The translations under genes and the position numbers were made by a program. 63,111 nt of DNA from assembly GCA_020634555.1 (NCBI GenBank), contig JACKBK010000019.1, positions 1-63,111 of the forward strand, written 5' to 3'. The DNA comes from Caldilineae bacterium (lineage in GTDB: Bacteria > Chloroflexota > Anaerolineae > JAAEKA01). Below the pieces are notes generated by a model. It was not told the DNA's origin. It was given only the letters and a program-made list of their open reading frames with translations, and did not search any database. Positions 1 through 9,834 of the stretch are shown here, piece by piece. Positions within the stretch are counted from its first letter, which is position 1. Every line of letters begins with the position of its first letter.

Positions 1-757
1 CCAGGTAATGTGAAACGTAGTGTTCGGACTGGCCAGCAGGCTGCGATCCGCCGAACGCGAGCATGCACAGCCCCGCCTCGATGAGAGCGTCGATCAGATC
101 GCGGATACCCTCAGGCTCGGCCGCGCCCACCGCATCCACCTGCGCCATGCAGCGGTCGCGGGCCGCCTCCATCCTTTGCGCCACCAGCTTGCTGTAGGGA
201 CCATCCCACAGCAGCGCGCTCAGCTTCCAATCGGCCACCGAAGTATATTTCGCCACCACATCGCCGAAACCAGCGGCAATCATCGGCTGCGGCGCACCAC
301 AGAGCGTATCGAGGTCGGCGAAAACCGCTACCGGCGCCTGTCCGTAAACGGTCGTCTTCAGCCCGCGAATGATCAACGACGAGCCGGTGGAGGTATACGC
401 GTCCACCGAGGGCGCGGTGGGCAGCGAGATGAAGTCGTTGCCGGTGCGGTGGCTGGCGAAACGCGTGAGGTCGGTGATGGTGCCGGAGCCGACGGCGAGA
501 TAAAGTCGCTGCTCGCGGCCAGCCGCCAGCAACACCTCGACGATGGCTTGCTCGTCGGGCGTGACTTCGTCGCCTGCCAGCAGGATAACTTTTGCGTCGA
601 TACCGGCCGCTTCCAGCGCCTGGGCAGTGCGCTCGCCCAGAACACGCCAGGTGTTGCGGTCAGCCACCAGGTTGACGCGCTCGATGTGGTGGCCGTGCAG
701 ATAGTCGATCAGCGCCGGGACGGCGTCAGGGGCAATGACAACGGGAAGTTCGGTCAT
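1..757 (-). CDS. sn-glycerol-1-phosphate dehydrogenase (AraM/EgsA family), 3' truncated by window edge
   Basis: About 252 residues of an iron-containing-alcohol-dehydrogenase-fold protein that interconverts DHAP and sn-glycerol 1-phosphate with NAD(P)H. The start is the ATG complementary to 755-757. Visible family marks are the glycine-rich nucleotide loop GSGTITDL, the PTAPSVDAYTSTGSS stretch, and near the window edge GGSQPAGQSEH followed by YVSH, whose histidines fit the metal site. The C-terminal part lies outside the window. It is divergent from the DeoR regulator gene, with about 190 bp between them carrying CTTTCG/CGAAAG motifs, so both may share control. AraM-type enzymes sit in sugar operons of several Gram-positive bacteria; family is firm, exact physiological role is inferred. 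Confidence 0.85.
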   Translation of the reverse strand, partial: MTELPVVIAPDAVPALIDYLHGHHIERVNLVADRNTWRVLGERTAQALEAAGIDAKVILLAGDEVTPDEQAIVEVLLAAGREQRLYLAVGSGTITDLTRFASHRTGNDFISLPTAPSVDAYTSTGSSLIIRGLKTTVYGQAPVAVFADLDTLCGAPQPMIAAGFGDVVAKYTSVADWKLSALLWDGPYSKLVAQRMEAARDRCMAQVDAVGAAEPEGIRDLIDALIEAGLCMLAFGGSQPAGQSEHYVSHYL

Positions 758-943
758 GGCGTAAGTTCTTTCGAGGTGAGATTCAAAGATCTGGCTGCTT
801 GCAGCGCAAGGTCGGTGACGTGCCAGTCATGGCCACATGATAGCGGCACATGAAAGTTCGGGCAAAACTCGCTCCCCAAATGCTTGACTTTCCTTATTCG
901 TCGCTGTATAATGAAAGCATTCGTAAGTAAACGAAAGTTTGCC
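758..943. promoter_or_regulatory. Divergent control region with repeated CGAAAG motifs
   Basis: Between the glycerol-1-phosphate dehydrogenase gene and the DeoR gene. CTTTCG occurs at 768-773, GAAAGTTCG at 852-860, GAAAGCATTCG at 913-923 and CGAAAG at 932-937. DeoR-type repressors such as GlpR commonly recognise TTTCG-rich direct repeats, so these are candidate autoregulatory operators. The last two copies lie just downstream of the -10 element, where a bound repressor would block transcription. The assignment is inference from position and repetition. Confidence 0.45.
884..912 (+). promoter_or_regulatory. Sigma70-type promoter for the DeoR gene
   Basis: TTGACT at 884-889 and TATAAT at 907-912 with a 17 bp spacer. 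It fixes the start of the next gene, because an upstream in-frame start at 884 would overlap the promoter itself; the ATG at 944 leaves a leader of about 25 nt. Confidence 0.8.
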
Positions 944-1717
944 ATGTCCACCAACCCATCAGCCCAGGAACGACGAAATGACATCCACGACCGCGTCCAG
1001 CGAGACGGCCGCGCCTCAGTGGCTGAGCTGAGCCAGGCGTTCGATGTATCCGAGGTGACCATCCGGGGCGACCTGCAGGCGCTGGCCGACCAGGGCTTGG
1101 TGGTGCGCACCCACGGCGGCGCGATCCCTGTCAACCGCCTGTCGCGCGACCTGTCGCTGGCGCTGCGCCGCCAGGAACAGGTGCTTGCCAAGGACCACAT
1201 CGGCGAAGCTGGCGCGGCGCAGATCCAGGATGGCGATGCTGTCTTCCTCGACACCAGCAGCACAGCGCTGGCCATCGCCCGCCATCTGACCGATCACCGC
1301 TTCGTCACCGTTATCACCAACAGCATCGCGATCGTCCAGGAGTTGACCGACTACGCCAACCTGGAGGTAGTCGTGCCAGGCGGTCGGCTGCGCCGCGACA
1401 CCTTTTCCCTGGTCGGCACGGACGGGCTGGATATTCTGAACCAGTACAACATTCAAAAGGGCTTCTTTGGTGCGCATGGAATAACGCTGGACGAAGGCCT
1501 GACCGATGTCAGCGCCGACGAAGCCGATGTCAAACGGGAACTGGCGGCGATGTGCCGGCAGGTCTTCGCGGTGCTGGACGCGACCAAATGGGGGCGGGTT
1601 GGTCTCGCCTCCTTTGCATCGGTAAACCAGATCGACACCATCATCACCGACTGCGACGCGCCGGCTGACCTGCTCAAAGAGATACGAGCTGCCGGCGTCA
1701 CCGTCCTTCAAGTCTGA
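944..1717 (+). CDS. DeoR/GlpR family transcriptional regulator
   Basis: 257 residues, normal length for the family. The N-terminal winged helix-turn-helix (about residues 8-60) includes VSEVTIRGDLQAL and ends in the RTHGGA motif typical of DeoR proteins; the C-terminal sugar-phosphate sensor domain has the DTSSTALAIARHL loop (the family's D-x-G/S-S/T-T phosphate-binding segment) and VTDVSADEADVKR. The ATG at 944 is chosen because it is the first start after the promoter at 884-912. It is followed after 39 bp by the E2 gene, so it probably controls the dehydrogenase genes, the divergent glycerol-1-phosphate dehydrogenase, or both. The inducer is unknown but is expected to be a phosphorylated sugar. 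Confidence 0.9.
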   Translation: MSTNPSAQERRNDIHDRVQRDGRASVAELSQAFDVSEVTIRGDLQALADQGLVVRTHGGAIPVNRLSRDLSLALRRQEQVLAKDHIGEAGAAQIQDGDAVFLDTSSTALAIARHLTDHRFVTVITNSIAIVQELTDYANLEVVVPGGRLRRDTFSLVGTDGLDILNQYNIQKGFFGAHGITLDEGLTDVSADEADVKRELAAMCRQVFAVLDATKWGRVGLASFASVNQIDTIITDCDAPADLLKEIRAAGVTVLQV

Positions 1718-1756
1718 TCGAGCTAAATCACGCCAATCCTTTTGTGAGGTAACCCT

Positions 1757-3115
1757 ATGGCCGTACCGGCAATCATGCCCAAGCTGGGCAACACTGTTGA
1801 AAGCTGCGTCCTGATCGAATGGAAGAAAGCCGTCGGCGACGCCGTAGCCGAGGGCGATGTCCTGTGTGACGCCGAAACCGACAAGGCAGTGGTCGAAGTA
1901 ACCAGCCCTGCCGACGGCGTCCTGTTGGCGCAGTTCCACGCCGCGGGCGATCTCGTCCCGGTGTTGGAGACCATCGCCGCCATCGGCCAGCCGGGCGAGG
2001 ATGTCAGCGCGCTGCGACCCGGCCAGACTGTTGAGGAAGCGGCGCCCGATGCGGCCAGTGAGCCGGCTGCCGTGGATACGACGCCCGCTGCACCTGCCGT
2101 CACCAACGGCGCGGCCAGCACGGGCCGCATCGCCATTTCGCCGCGAGCCAGAAACCTGGCCCAGCGTGAGGGGTTGGACTTCAGCCAGGTGACCGGCAGC
2201 GGTCCAGAAGGACGCATCATCGAGCGCGACATCCAGGCCGCGCTGGCTGCCCGCCCGAAGCTCAGCCCGGTGGCACAGGCCAAGCTGGCCCAGGGTGGCT
2301 ACGTTGCACCGGAAAAGGGCAGCGGGCCGCGCGGACGGGTGATGACGCGCGATTTGCAGCCGTTGGGAGAGGAAAAAGGGGAAAGCACGGAAAGGAAGGA
2401 AACGAGGGAAATTGTTGCAGACGAAGTTGAGGTGGTGAAGGTGACCGGTGTGCGCAAGGTGATTGCCGAGCGGATGCTTGCTTCCCTGCAAACCACGGCG
2501 CAGTTGACCCTCAACGCGTCGGCCGATGCCCGTGCGCTGCAAGCCCTGCGCGCTCGTTTCAAGGCCAGCGGCGAGTCCTTTGGCCTGCAAGCCGTGACCA
2601 TCAACGACCTGGTGTTGCTGGCCGTCGCCCGCACGCTGCCCCAGCATCCCATCCTGAACGCGCATTTCCAGGGCGATACGGTGTCCCGCTACCGCCACGT
2701 GCAACTGGGCATGGCTGTAGACACGCCGCATGGCCTGATGGTTCCCGTGATCCGCAACGCCGACGAGCTCAGCCTGCGCCAGATCTCCACTGAAGCAAAG
2801 CGTCTGGCAGCTGCCTGCCAGGAGCGCCGCGTCGCCCCCGACGAGCTGACCGGCGGCACGTTTACCATGACCAACCTGGGCGGGCTGGGCATCGAGTCCT
2901 TCACGCCGGTGCTGAACCCGCCTGAGGTCGCGATCTTGGGCGTTAACAACATCAACCTGAAGCCGGTGCAGGACGGCGACGATGTGGCTTTCGTGCCACA
3001 CATCGGGTTGTCGCTGACCATCAACCACCAGGTCGTGGACGGTGCGCCGGGCGCCCGTTTCCTGCAGGACCTGGCGAAGAACCTGGCCAACATCGACCTG
3101 CTGCTGGCCGTCTAG
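1757..3115 (+). CDS. 2-oxoacid dehydrogenase E2 (dihydrolipoamide acyltransferase)
   Basis: 452 residues. An N-terminal lipoyl domain carries the lipoylation lysine at about K43 in ETDKAVVE. Two peripheral-subunit-binding motifs follow (about 125-165, ISPRARNLA to GRIIERDI; and about 171-208, SPVAQAKLA to GRVMTRDL), then a Glu/Lys-rich linker (about 205-228), then the catalytic acyltransferase domain ending with HQVVDG, the H-x-x-x-D-G active-site motif. Most bacterial E2 proteins have one binding domain, so two is noteworthy. The linker DNA (2367-2411) is purine rich and matches intergenic repeats in this window. It lies upstream of the fused E1; no E3 is in view. Substrate (pyruvate, acetoin or a branched 2-oxoacid) cannot be fixed from sequence. 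SD-like GAGGTAA precedes the ATG. Confidence 0.92.
   Translation: MAVPAIMPKLGNTVESCVLIEWKKAVGDAVAEGDVLCDAETDKAVVEVTSPADGVLLAQFHAAGDLVPVLETIAAIGQPGEDVSALRPGQTVEEAAPDAASEPAAVDTTPAAPAVTNGAASTGRIAISPRARNLAQREGLDFSQVTGSGPEGRIIERDIQAALAARPKLSPVAQAKLAQGGYVAPEKGSGPRGRVMTRDLQPLGEEKGESTERKETREIVADEVEVVKVTGVRKVIAERMLASLQTTAQLTLNASADARALQALRARFKASGESFGLQAVTINDLVLLAVARTLPQHPILNAHFQGDTVSRYRHVQLGMAVDTPHGLMVPVIRNADELSLRQISTEAKRLAAACQERRVAPDELTGGTFTMTNLGGLGIESFTPVLNPPEVAILGVNNINLKPVQDGDDVAFVPHIGLSLTINHQVVDGAPGARFLQDLAKNLANIDLLLAV
2367..2411 (+). repeat. Purine-rich GGAAACGAGGGAAA-type repeat inside the E2 linker
   Basis: A run almost free of pyrimidines that shares the core GGAAACGAGGGAAA with the intergenic tract at about 23571-23600 and, inverted, at about 57222-57270; looser relatives lie at 3121-3160 and (inverted) 15928-15985. 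Here it is in frame and encodes a charged linker (Glu, Lys, Arg, Thr) between the second subunit-binding motif and the catalytic domain, a place where insertions would be tolerated. Confidence 0.5.
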
Positions 3116-3117
3116 CC

Positions 3118-3160
3118 TGACAGGAAACGACGGAAACCAGGGAAACCAGGGAAAGACTGA
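3118..3160. repeat. Purine-rich intergenic repeat between E2 and E1 genes
   Basis: GGAAAC-type units (GGAAACGACGGAAACC, then two GGGAAA units) in the 128 bp gap between the E2 and E1 genes; same flavour as the tracts at about 23571, 15928 (inverted) and 57222 (inverted). No promoter was recognised in this gap. Confidence 0.4.
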
Positions 3161-3243
3161 GCACCGACCCTTCCAACGACACTGTCAACAACACGCGTTC
3201 CATATCAAGCTACGCAATACGCAACACGCATAACGAGACCATC

Positions 3244-5709
<2,466 letters not shown>

Positions 5710-5728
5710 ACTCAGCGTACAGAGTGGC

Positions 5729-5793
5729 GTCATTCCCGCGAAGGCGGGAATCCAGGTCTGCGAGGAGTGGATTCCCGCCTTCGCGGGAATGAC
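5729..5793. repeat. Palindromic repeat, family A, copy 1
   Basis: Two perfect 25-bp inverted arms (5729-5753 and 5769-5793) with a 15-nt loop; each arm itself contains a palindrome built on TTCCCGCGAAGGCGGGAA. Copies occur at 14449-14513, 50031-50104 and 57141-57207, all intergenic. Confidence 0.85.
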
Positions 5794-5884
5794 GGTGACC
5801 AGTTACAAAACCGGGTGTTTTAGAATCGCCAGCACAATGGATTCAGTACATCCAAACACCTGATTTCTGGCAAACACCACGTTA

Positions 5885-5946
5885 GTTGCTCTCTCAACAA
5901 AAGGCGCCCCCGGAACATCGGGGGCGCCTTTTGTTGAGAGAGCAAC
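5885..5946. terminator. Very long perfect hairpin, probable bidirectional terminator
   Basis: A perfect 28-bp stem (5885-5912 with 5919-5946) and a 6-nt loop GAACAT. The GC core GGCGCCCCCG is flanked by AAAA on one side and TTTT on the other, as in bidirectional intrinsic terminators, but pairing continues 10 bp beyond the T-run, which is longer than needed. It separates the E1 gene from the next DeoR gene. Confidence 0.75.
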
Positions 5947-6174
5947 GGACAATCGATGCTGCGCACCGTCGGCCCAGTTTGGCTGCGAGCGTTTCGAATA
6001 CCCGACTCCGGCATTCGCCGTCGCACCAAGTTGCGCATTCTTGCTCAGTTTTGCATTTTAATGCACAACTTGACCAATAACTCATTGACACATGCCCATA
6101 AATGTGCTACTATGAGCATGTTCGTTTTACTGTCCTCCTCGCCCTCTGACAACCACGCAATCAGTTTTTTGTCC
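5947..6174 (+). promoter_or_regulatory. Upstream region of the second DeoR gene with promoter and palindrome
   Basis: TTGACA at 6085-6090 and TACTAT at 6108-6113 with a 17 bp spacer make a strong promoter. Just upstream, TGCATTTTAATGCA at 6052-6065 is a palindrome (TGCAT arms, 4-nt centre) and a candidate operator. The rest, with the repeat and hairpin before it, is the 465-bp gap after the E1 gene; no gene is seen in it. Confidence 0.7.
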
Positions 6175-6984
6175 ATGTACTCTGCGCAAAGACGCCAGGA
6201 AATCCTCAAGCTCGTCCAGCAGAACGGCCTGGTATCGGTCGATGACTTGGCCGCTCGCTTTGCGGTCAGCCCATCCACGATCCGGCGCGATCTGAACGAA
6301 CTGGACCGGTTGGGCATCGTTCAGCGAACCTACGGCGGCGCACTGGCGCCATCCAGCGGCTCCTCGGAGGCGCCCTTCAGCGTACGCGTGGCGTCCCACC
6401 ATGAAGAAAAATCCCGCATCGGCCTCGCGGCGGCCCGGCTGGTCCGGCCCGGCGAGACGATCTTCATCGACGGCGGCACCACCACCGAGTATATGCTCAG
6501 CCACCTGCCCGGTATTCTGGAAAGTGGCAATGGCTCACCCCACAGCGATTATAGAGATGCCGGCATCACCGTTGTCACCTACGGGCTGAATATTGTGCAA
6601 CGGCTGGTTGACCACGAAGGGATCACCCTGGTGCTGATCGGCGGTGTGTTGCACACACCCACCCTCACCTTCGGCGGCGTCTTCGCCAAGGACAGCTTCG
6701 AAGGCTACAACATGCGCTTCGACAAGGCGTTCATGGCCGCCACGGGCGTCTCGGCCGAGGCCGGTATCACCAACGCCGGCTTCGAAGAGATCCCGATCAA
6801 GCGTCGGGCGATGCGCAGCGCCCGCGAGTCGATCATGCTGGCCGACTCGTCCAAGATCGGCGTCATTGCCCCCGGCGTCGTCGCTCCCATTGAACAGCTC
6901 CAACGATTGGTAACCACTATCGAAGCGCCGGATGACGAGATCGCGAATCTGCGCCGGCAGAATGTCGTGGTTGACCAGGTGTGA
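6175..6984 (+). CDS. DeoR family regulator, probable rhamnose locus repressor (RhaR-like)
   Basis: 269 residues from ATG 6175. N-terminal helix-turn-helix RRQEILKLVQQNG to VSPSTIRRDL, then RTYGGAL; sensor domain with DGGTTTEYM (phosphate-binding loop), TYGLNIVQRL and MAATGVSAEAGITNAG. Earlier in-frame starts at 6112 and 6118 fall in or beside the promoter (6085-6113), so the start at 6175 is preferred, although its ribosome site is poor. The next genes are the rhamnose-type ABC importer, the arrangement seen with DeoR-type RhaR in Rhizobium, so control of this locus is inferred. Confidence 0.88.
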   Translation: MYSAQRRQEILKLVQQNGLVSVDDLAARFAVSPSTIRRDLNELDRLGIVQRTYGGALAPSSGSSEAPFSVRVASHHEEKSRIGLAAARLVRPGETIFIDGGTTTEYMLSHLPGILESGNGSPHSDYRDAGITVVTYGLNIVQRLVDHEGITLVLIGGVLHTPTLTFGGVFAKDSFEGYNMRFDKAFMAATGVSAEAGITNAGFEEIPIKRRAMRSARESIMLADSSKIGVIAPGVVAPIEQLQRLVTTIEAPDDEIANLRRQNVVVDQV

Positions 6985-7021
6985 CCCGCAAGACGGTGAT
7001 TTCTACCGCTATGGCTCCGCG

Positions 7022-7073
7022 GCTCTGGTTTATCTATGACCTGCAAGTGGCTCGGTCATAGACAGGCCAGAGC
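7022..7073 (+). promoter_or_regulatory. Nested inverted repeat between regulator and importer genes
   Basis: CTATGACC (7034-7041) pairs with GGTCATAG (7054-7061), and outside these GCTCTGG (7022-7028) pairs with CCAGAGC (7067-7073). As DNA the inner pair could be an operator; as RNA the whole could be a hairpin in the leader of the importer operon. A second GC-rich inverted element (GCCGGC repeats, about 7142-7160) follows before the GTG start. No clear -35/-10 pair was found in this gap. Confidence 0.45.
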
Positions 7074-7183
7074 GGGCGGATGCCGAACACAGCGACCCGG
7101 TTTCTTGAGACGATTCCCCCGAGGGCGTTGCAGCCCTCGACAGCCGGCAGGAAGGCCGGCGAGCACTGGAAAGGACGTATCGC

Positions 7184-8773
7184 GTGACACAATCGCCCCC
7201 TCGTTCGCCTCGCGATGGCCCGATATTTGAATTGAGAGGCGTCTCCAAGTCGTTTCCAGGCGTTCAGGCGCTTTCAGACGTCAGCTTTTTCCTCAACCCC
7301 GGCGAGGTGCATGCGCTGATCGGTGAAAACGGCGCCGGCAAGTCAACCCTGATCAAGATCATGACCGGCATCTATGCGCCGGACCAGGGCGAGATTCTGC
7401 TGGACGGCCAGCCAGTGCAGATTCGCAACTCCATGGAAGCGCAAACTCTGGGCATCGCCGCCATCTACCAGGAGCCAATGGTCTTCCCCGACCTCAACGT
7501 AGCCGAAAACATCTTCATCAGCCACGCGGATCGCGGTCCGGTGGTGCGCTGGGGCAGGATGTACAAGGATGCCCGCGAGATCCTGGATCGGCTGGACGTC
7601 AAGCTGGACGTGCGCCAGCCGGCCCGCGGCCTGACGCTGGCAGCACAGCAGGCGGTCGAAATCGCCAAGGCTATCTCGCTGGATGTGCGCGTGCTGATCA
7701 TGGACGAGCCAACCGCCTCGCTCTCGGCGCATGAGGTGGCGCAACTGTTCAGGATCGTCAACAACCTGCGCAATCAGGGCGTCGCCATCCTATTCATCGG
7801 CCACCGGCTGGAGGAGGTCTTCCAGATCGCCGACCGCGTTACCGTGCTGCGCGACGGCCGCTGGATATCGTCAGCGCCGCGGGCGGATGTGACCACGGAG
7901 CAGGTGATCCGCGAGATGGTAGGCCGCCAGATCGACGATTTCTTTGCCAAGACCGAGACCAACCGCGGCGAGCTGCTGGCGTCCGTGCGGGGCCTGACGC
8001 GTGACGGGGTCTTCTCTGACATGAACTTCGATGTCTACAAAGGTGAGGTGCTGGGCTTCGCGGGACTGGTGGGCGCCCGGCGCACGGATGTGGGACTGGC
8101 CCTTTTCGGCATCAACCCGGCCACCTCTGGCGAGATCGTCTACGAAGACAAAAGTGTCAACATCCAGTCACCGGAGCAGGCCATGCGGCTGGGCATCGCC
8201 TACGTCACCGAGGACCGCCGCCAATTGGGGCTGGTGCTGCCGATGTCGGTAGTTGTCAACGTCACCCTGCCGACCCTGCCACGCTACCTCAACCGGCTGG
8301 GGCTGGTCAAACGGAGCCAGGAAGCAGCCACCGCGAGAACTTACCAGGAAAAGCTCTCGATCCGTACGCCTTCGCTGAACGGCGAAGTCGGCAAGCTGTC
8401 CGGTGGAAACCAACAGAAGGTGGTCCTCAGCAAATGGCTCAACATGGAGCCTAAGCTGCTGATCCTCGACGAGCCGACGCGCGGCATCGACGTGCGCACC
8501 AAGGCCGAGGTCCACCACATCATCAACGATCTGGCCGCGCAAGGGCTGGCGATCATCCTCATCTCGTCTGACCTTCCCGAAGTGCTGGCGATGAGTGATC
8601 GGGTGATCGTGATGCGCGAGGGCAGACAGATGGGCATTTTCCCGCGCGATGAGGCCACACAGGAGACAATCATGACCACGGCGATGGGTCAGGTCGGCAC
8701 AGCTAACGGCGCCGGCCTCAACGGGCAACCGGCAACAGAGGGCGGCAGCGCGGACAGCGAGGTGCCACTATGA
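7184..8773 (+). CDS. rhaT: Sugar ABC transporter ATP-binding protein (RhaT-like, two ATPase domains)
   Basis: 529 residues, the usual length of RbsA/RhaT double-ATPase proteins of CUT2 importers. Domain 1 has Walker A GENGAGKST, a Q-loop in YQEPMVF, LTLAAQQAVEIAKA in place of the signature, and Walker B VLIMDEPTASL. Domain 2 has a degenerate Walker A region (GLVGARRTDV) but a clear LSGGNQQKV signature and LLILDEPTRGID. Start is GTG at 7184 with GGAAAGGA about 9 nt upstream. Stop overlaps the next start by 4 nt (ATGA). It energises uptake through the two permeases that follow; rhamnose specificity comes from neighbouring mutarotase and isomerase genes. Confidence 0.93.
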   Translation: MTQSPPRSPRDGPIFELRGVSKSFPGVQALSDVSFFLNPGEVHALIGENGAGKSTLIKIMTGIYAPDQGEILLDGQPVQIRNSMEAQTLGIAAIYQEPMVFPDLNVAENIFISHADRGPVVRWGRMYKDAREILDRLDVKLDVRQPARGLTLAAQQAVEIAKAISLDVRVLIMDEPTASLSAHEVAQLFRIVNNLRNQGVAILFIGHRLEEVFQIADRVTVLRDGRWISSAPRADVTTEQVIREMVGRQIDDFFAKTETNRGELLASVRGLTRDGVFSDMNFDVYKGEVLGFAGLVGARRTDVGLALFGINPATSGEIVYEDKSVNIQSPEQAMRLGIAYVTEDRRQLGLVLPMSVVVNVTLPTLPRYLNRLGLVKRSQEAATARTYQEKLSIRTPSLNGEVGKLSGGNQQKVVLSKWLNMEPKLLILDEPTRGIDVRTKAEVHHIINDLAAQGLAIILISSDLPEVLAMSDRVIVMREGRQMGIFPRDEATQETIMTTAMGQVGTANGAGLNGQPATEGGSADSEVPL

Positions 8774-9834
8774 GCTTCCTGATGCGGCGCTTCCGGCCCG
8801 AGCAACTGCGGGTTCTGGTTCTGGTCGGGGTGCTGGTTGCCATTCTTATCTTCTTCCAAACTCAAGTCGAAGGGTTCGTCAGCCCGCGGACGGTCAACCG
8901 CCTGCAGACCAGCATCGCCATCATCACTGTGGTGGCGGTTGCCGAGACGCTGGTGATCCTGACGCGCAACATCGATCTTTCCGTGGGATCCATCGTCGGT
9001 TTCGCAGCCTATTTCGTCGGCACGCAACTCTCCCGCAACAACGACATGTCTCCCCTGCTGATCGTGCTGATGGCGATCAGCGTCGGCGGCGTGCTGGGAG
9101 CCATCAACGGCGTCCTGGTCAGCTACGGACGCGTGCCATCGATCATTGTCACGCTGGGTACACTGGCAATCTACCGTACGGTGCTTGTGGAATTCTCCAA
9201 CGCCCAGACTGTGCTGACCAGCAGGCTGCCCGAATGGCTGCAAACGCTGCCGAGCATCAATCTGGCCAGCGTGGGATCGTTCGATGTCAGGCTCATCTTT
9301 GCCATGGCACTGGCGGTGGTAATCATCTTCCAACTGGCGCTGACCTATCTTCCGTACGGCAGACGGCTCTACGCAGTGGGATCCAACCCGGACGCAGCCA
9401 GAATAGCCGGCTTTCCGTCGCAACGCATCGTGTTCTTTGCGTTTGTCCTGTGCGGTGCGCTCTCCGGGCTGGCAGGCTTCATGTTCCTGGGCCAGTACGG
9501 CAACGTCACCGTGGTCGCCGGCCAGGGCATGGAGCTACAGGCTATCGCAGCCGCGGTCGTGGGCGGCGTCAGTATCCTGGGCGGCACCGGCTCAGCCTTT
9601 GGCGCCTTGCTGGGCGCGGCGCTGATTGGGCTGCTGGAGCAGGGGCTGCGCCGGATGCCGCAGATCGACGAGTTCTGGCGCTATGCTTTGCTGGGGTTCC
9701 TCATCCTGATCGCGGTGGCGGTGGACACGGTCGTCATGAACCGGCTTCGGGCGATCTGGGCTCGCAACGAGCTGCAAATGGCCGCCGGCAGCGATCAAGC
9801 TACGGAACAGGAGAAACCTGCCCATGTCGCTTAG
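8770..9834 (+). CDS. rhaP: Sugar ABC transporter permease (RhaP-like)
   Basis: 354 residues, a CUT2-family inner-membrane permease with about 8-10 hydrophobic helices. Family marks include TRNIDLSVGSIVGF near the N-terminus, YGRRLYAVGSNPDAARIAG before the cytoplasmic loop, and AAAVVGGVSILGGTGS near the C-terminus. It overlaps the ATPase gene by 4 nt and the next permease by 11 nt, which indicates translational coupling. It should form a heterodimeric channel with the RhaQ-like partner. Confidence 0.93.
   Translation: MSFLMRRFRPEQLRVLVLVGVLVAILIFFQTQVEGFVSPRTVNRLQTSIAIITVVAVAETLVILTRNIDLSVGSIVGFAAYFVGTQLSRNNDMSPLLIVLMAISVGGVLGAINGVLVSYGRVPSIIVTLGTLAIYRTVLVEFSNAQTVLTSRLPEWLQTLPSINLASVGSFDVRLIFAMALAVVIIFQLALTYLPYGRRLYAVGSNPDAARIAGFPSQRIVFFAFVLCGALSGLAGFMFLGQYGNVTVVAGQGMELQAIAAAVVGGVSILGGTGSAFGALLGAALIGLLEQGLRRMPQIDEFWRYALLGFLILIAVAVDTVVMNRLRAIWARNELQMAAGSDQATEQEKPAHVA

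Noticed and set aside
1016..3028. Long minus-strand open frame (670 codons) opposite the DeoR and E2 genes
   Set aside because: Typical antisense shadow in GC-rich DNA; composition is His/Gln/Arg-rich without domains, and the plus strand holds recognisable proteins.
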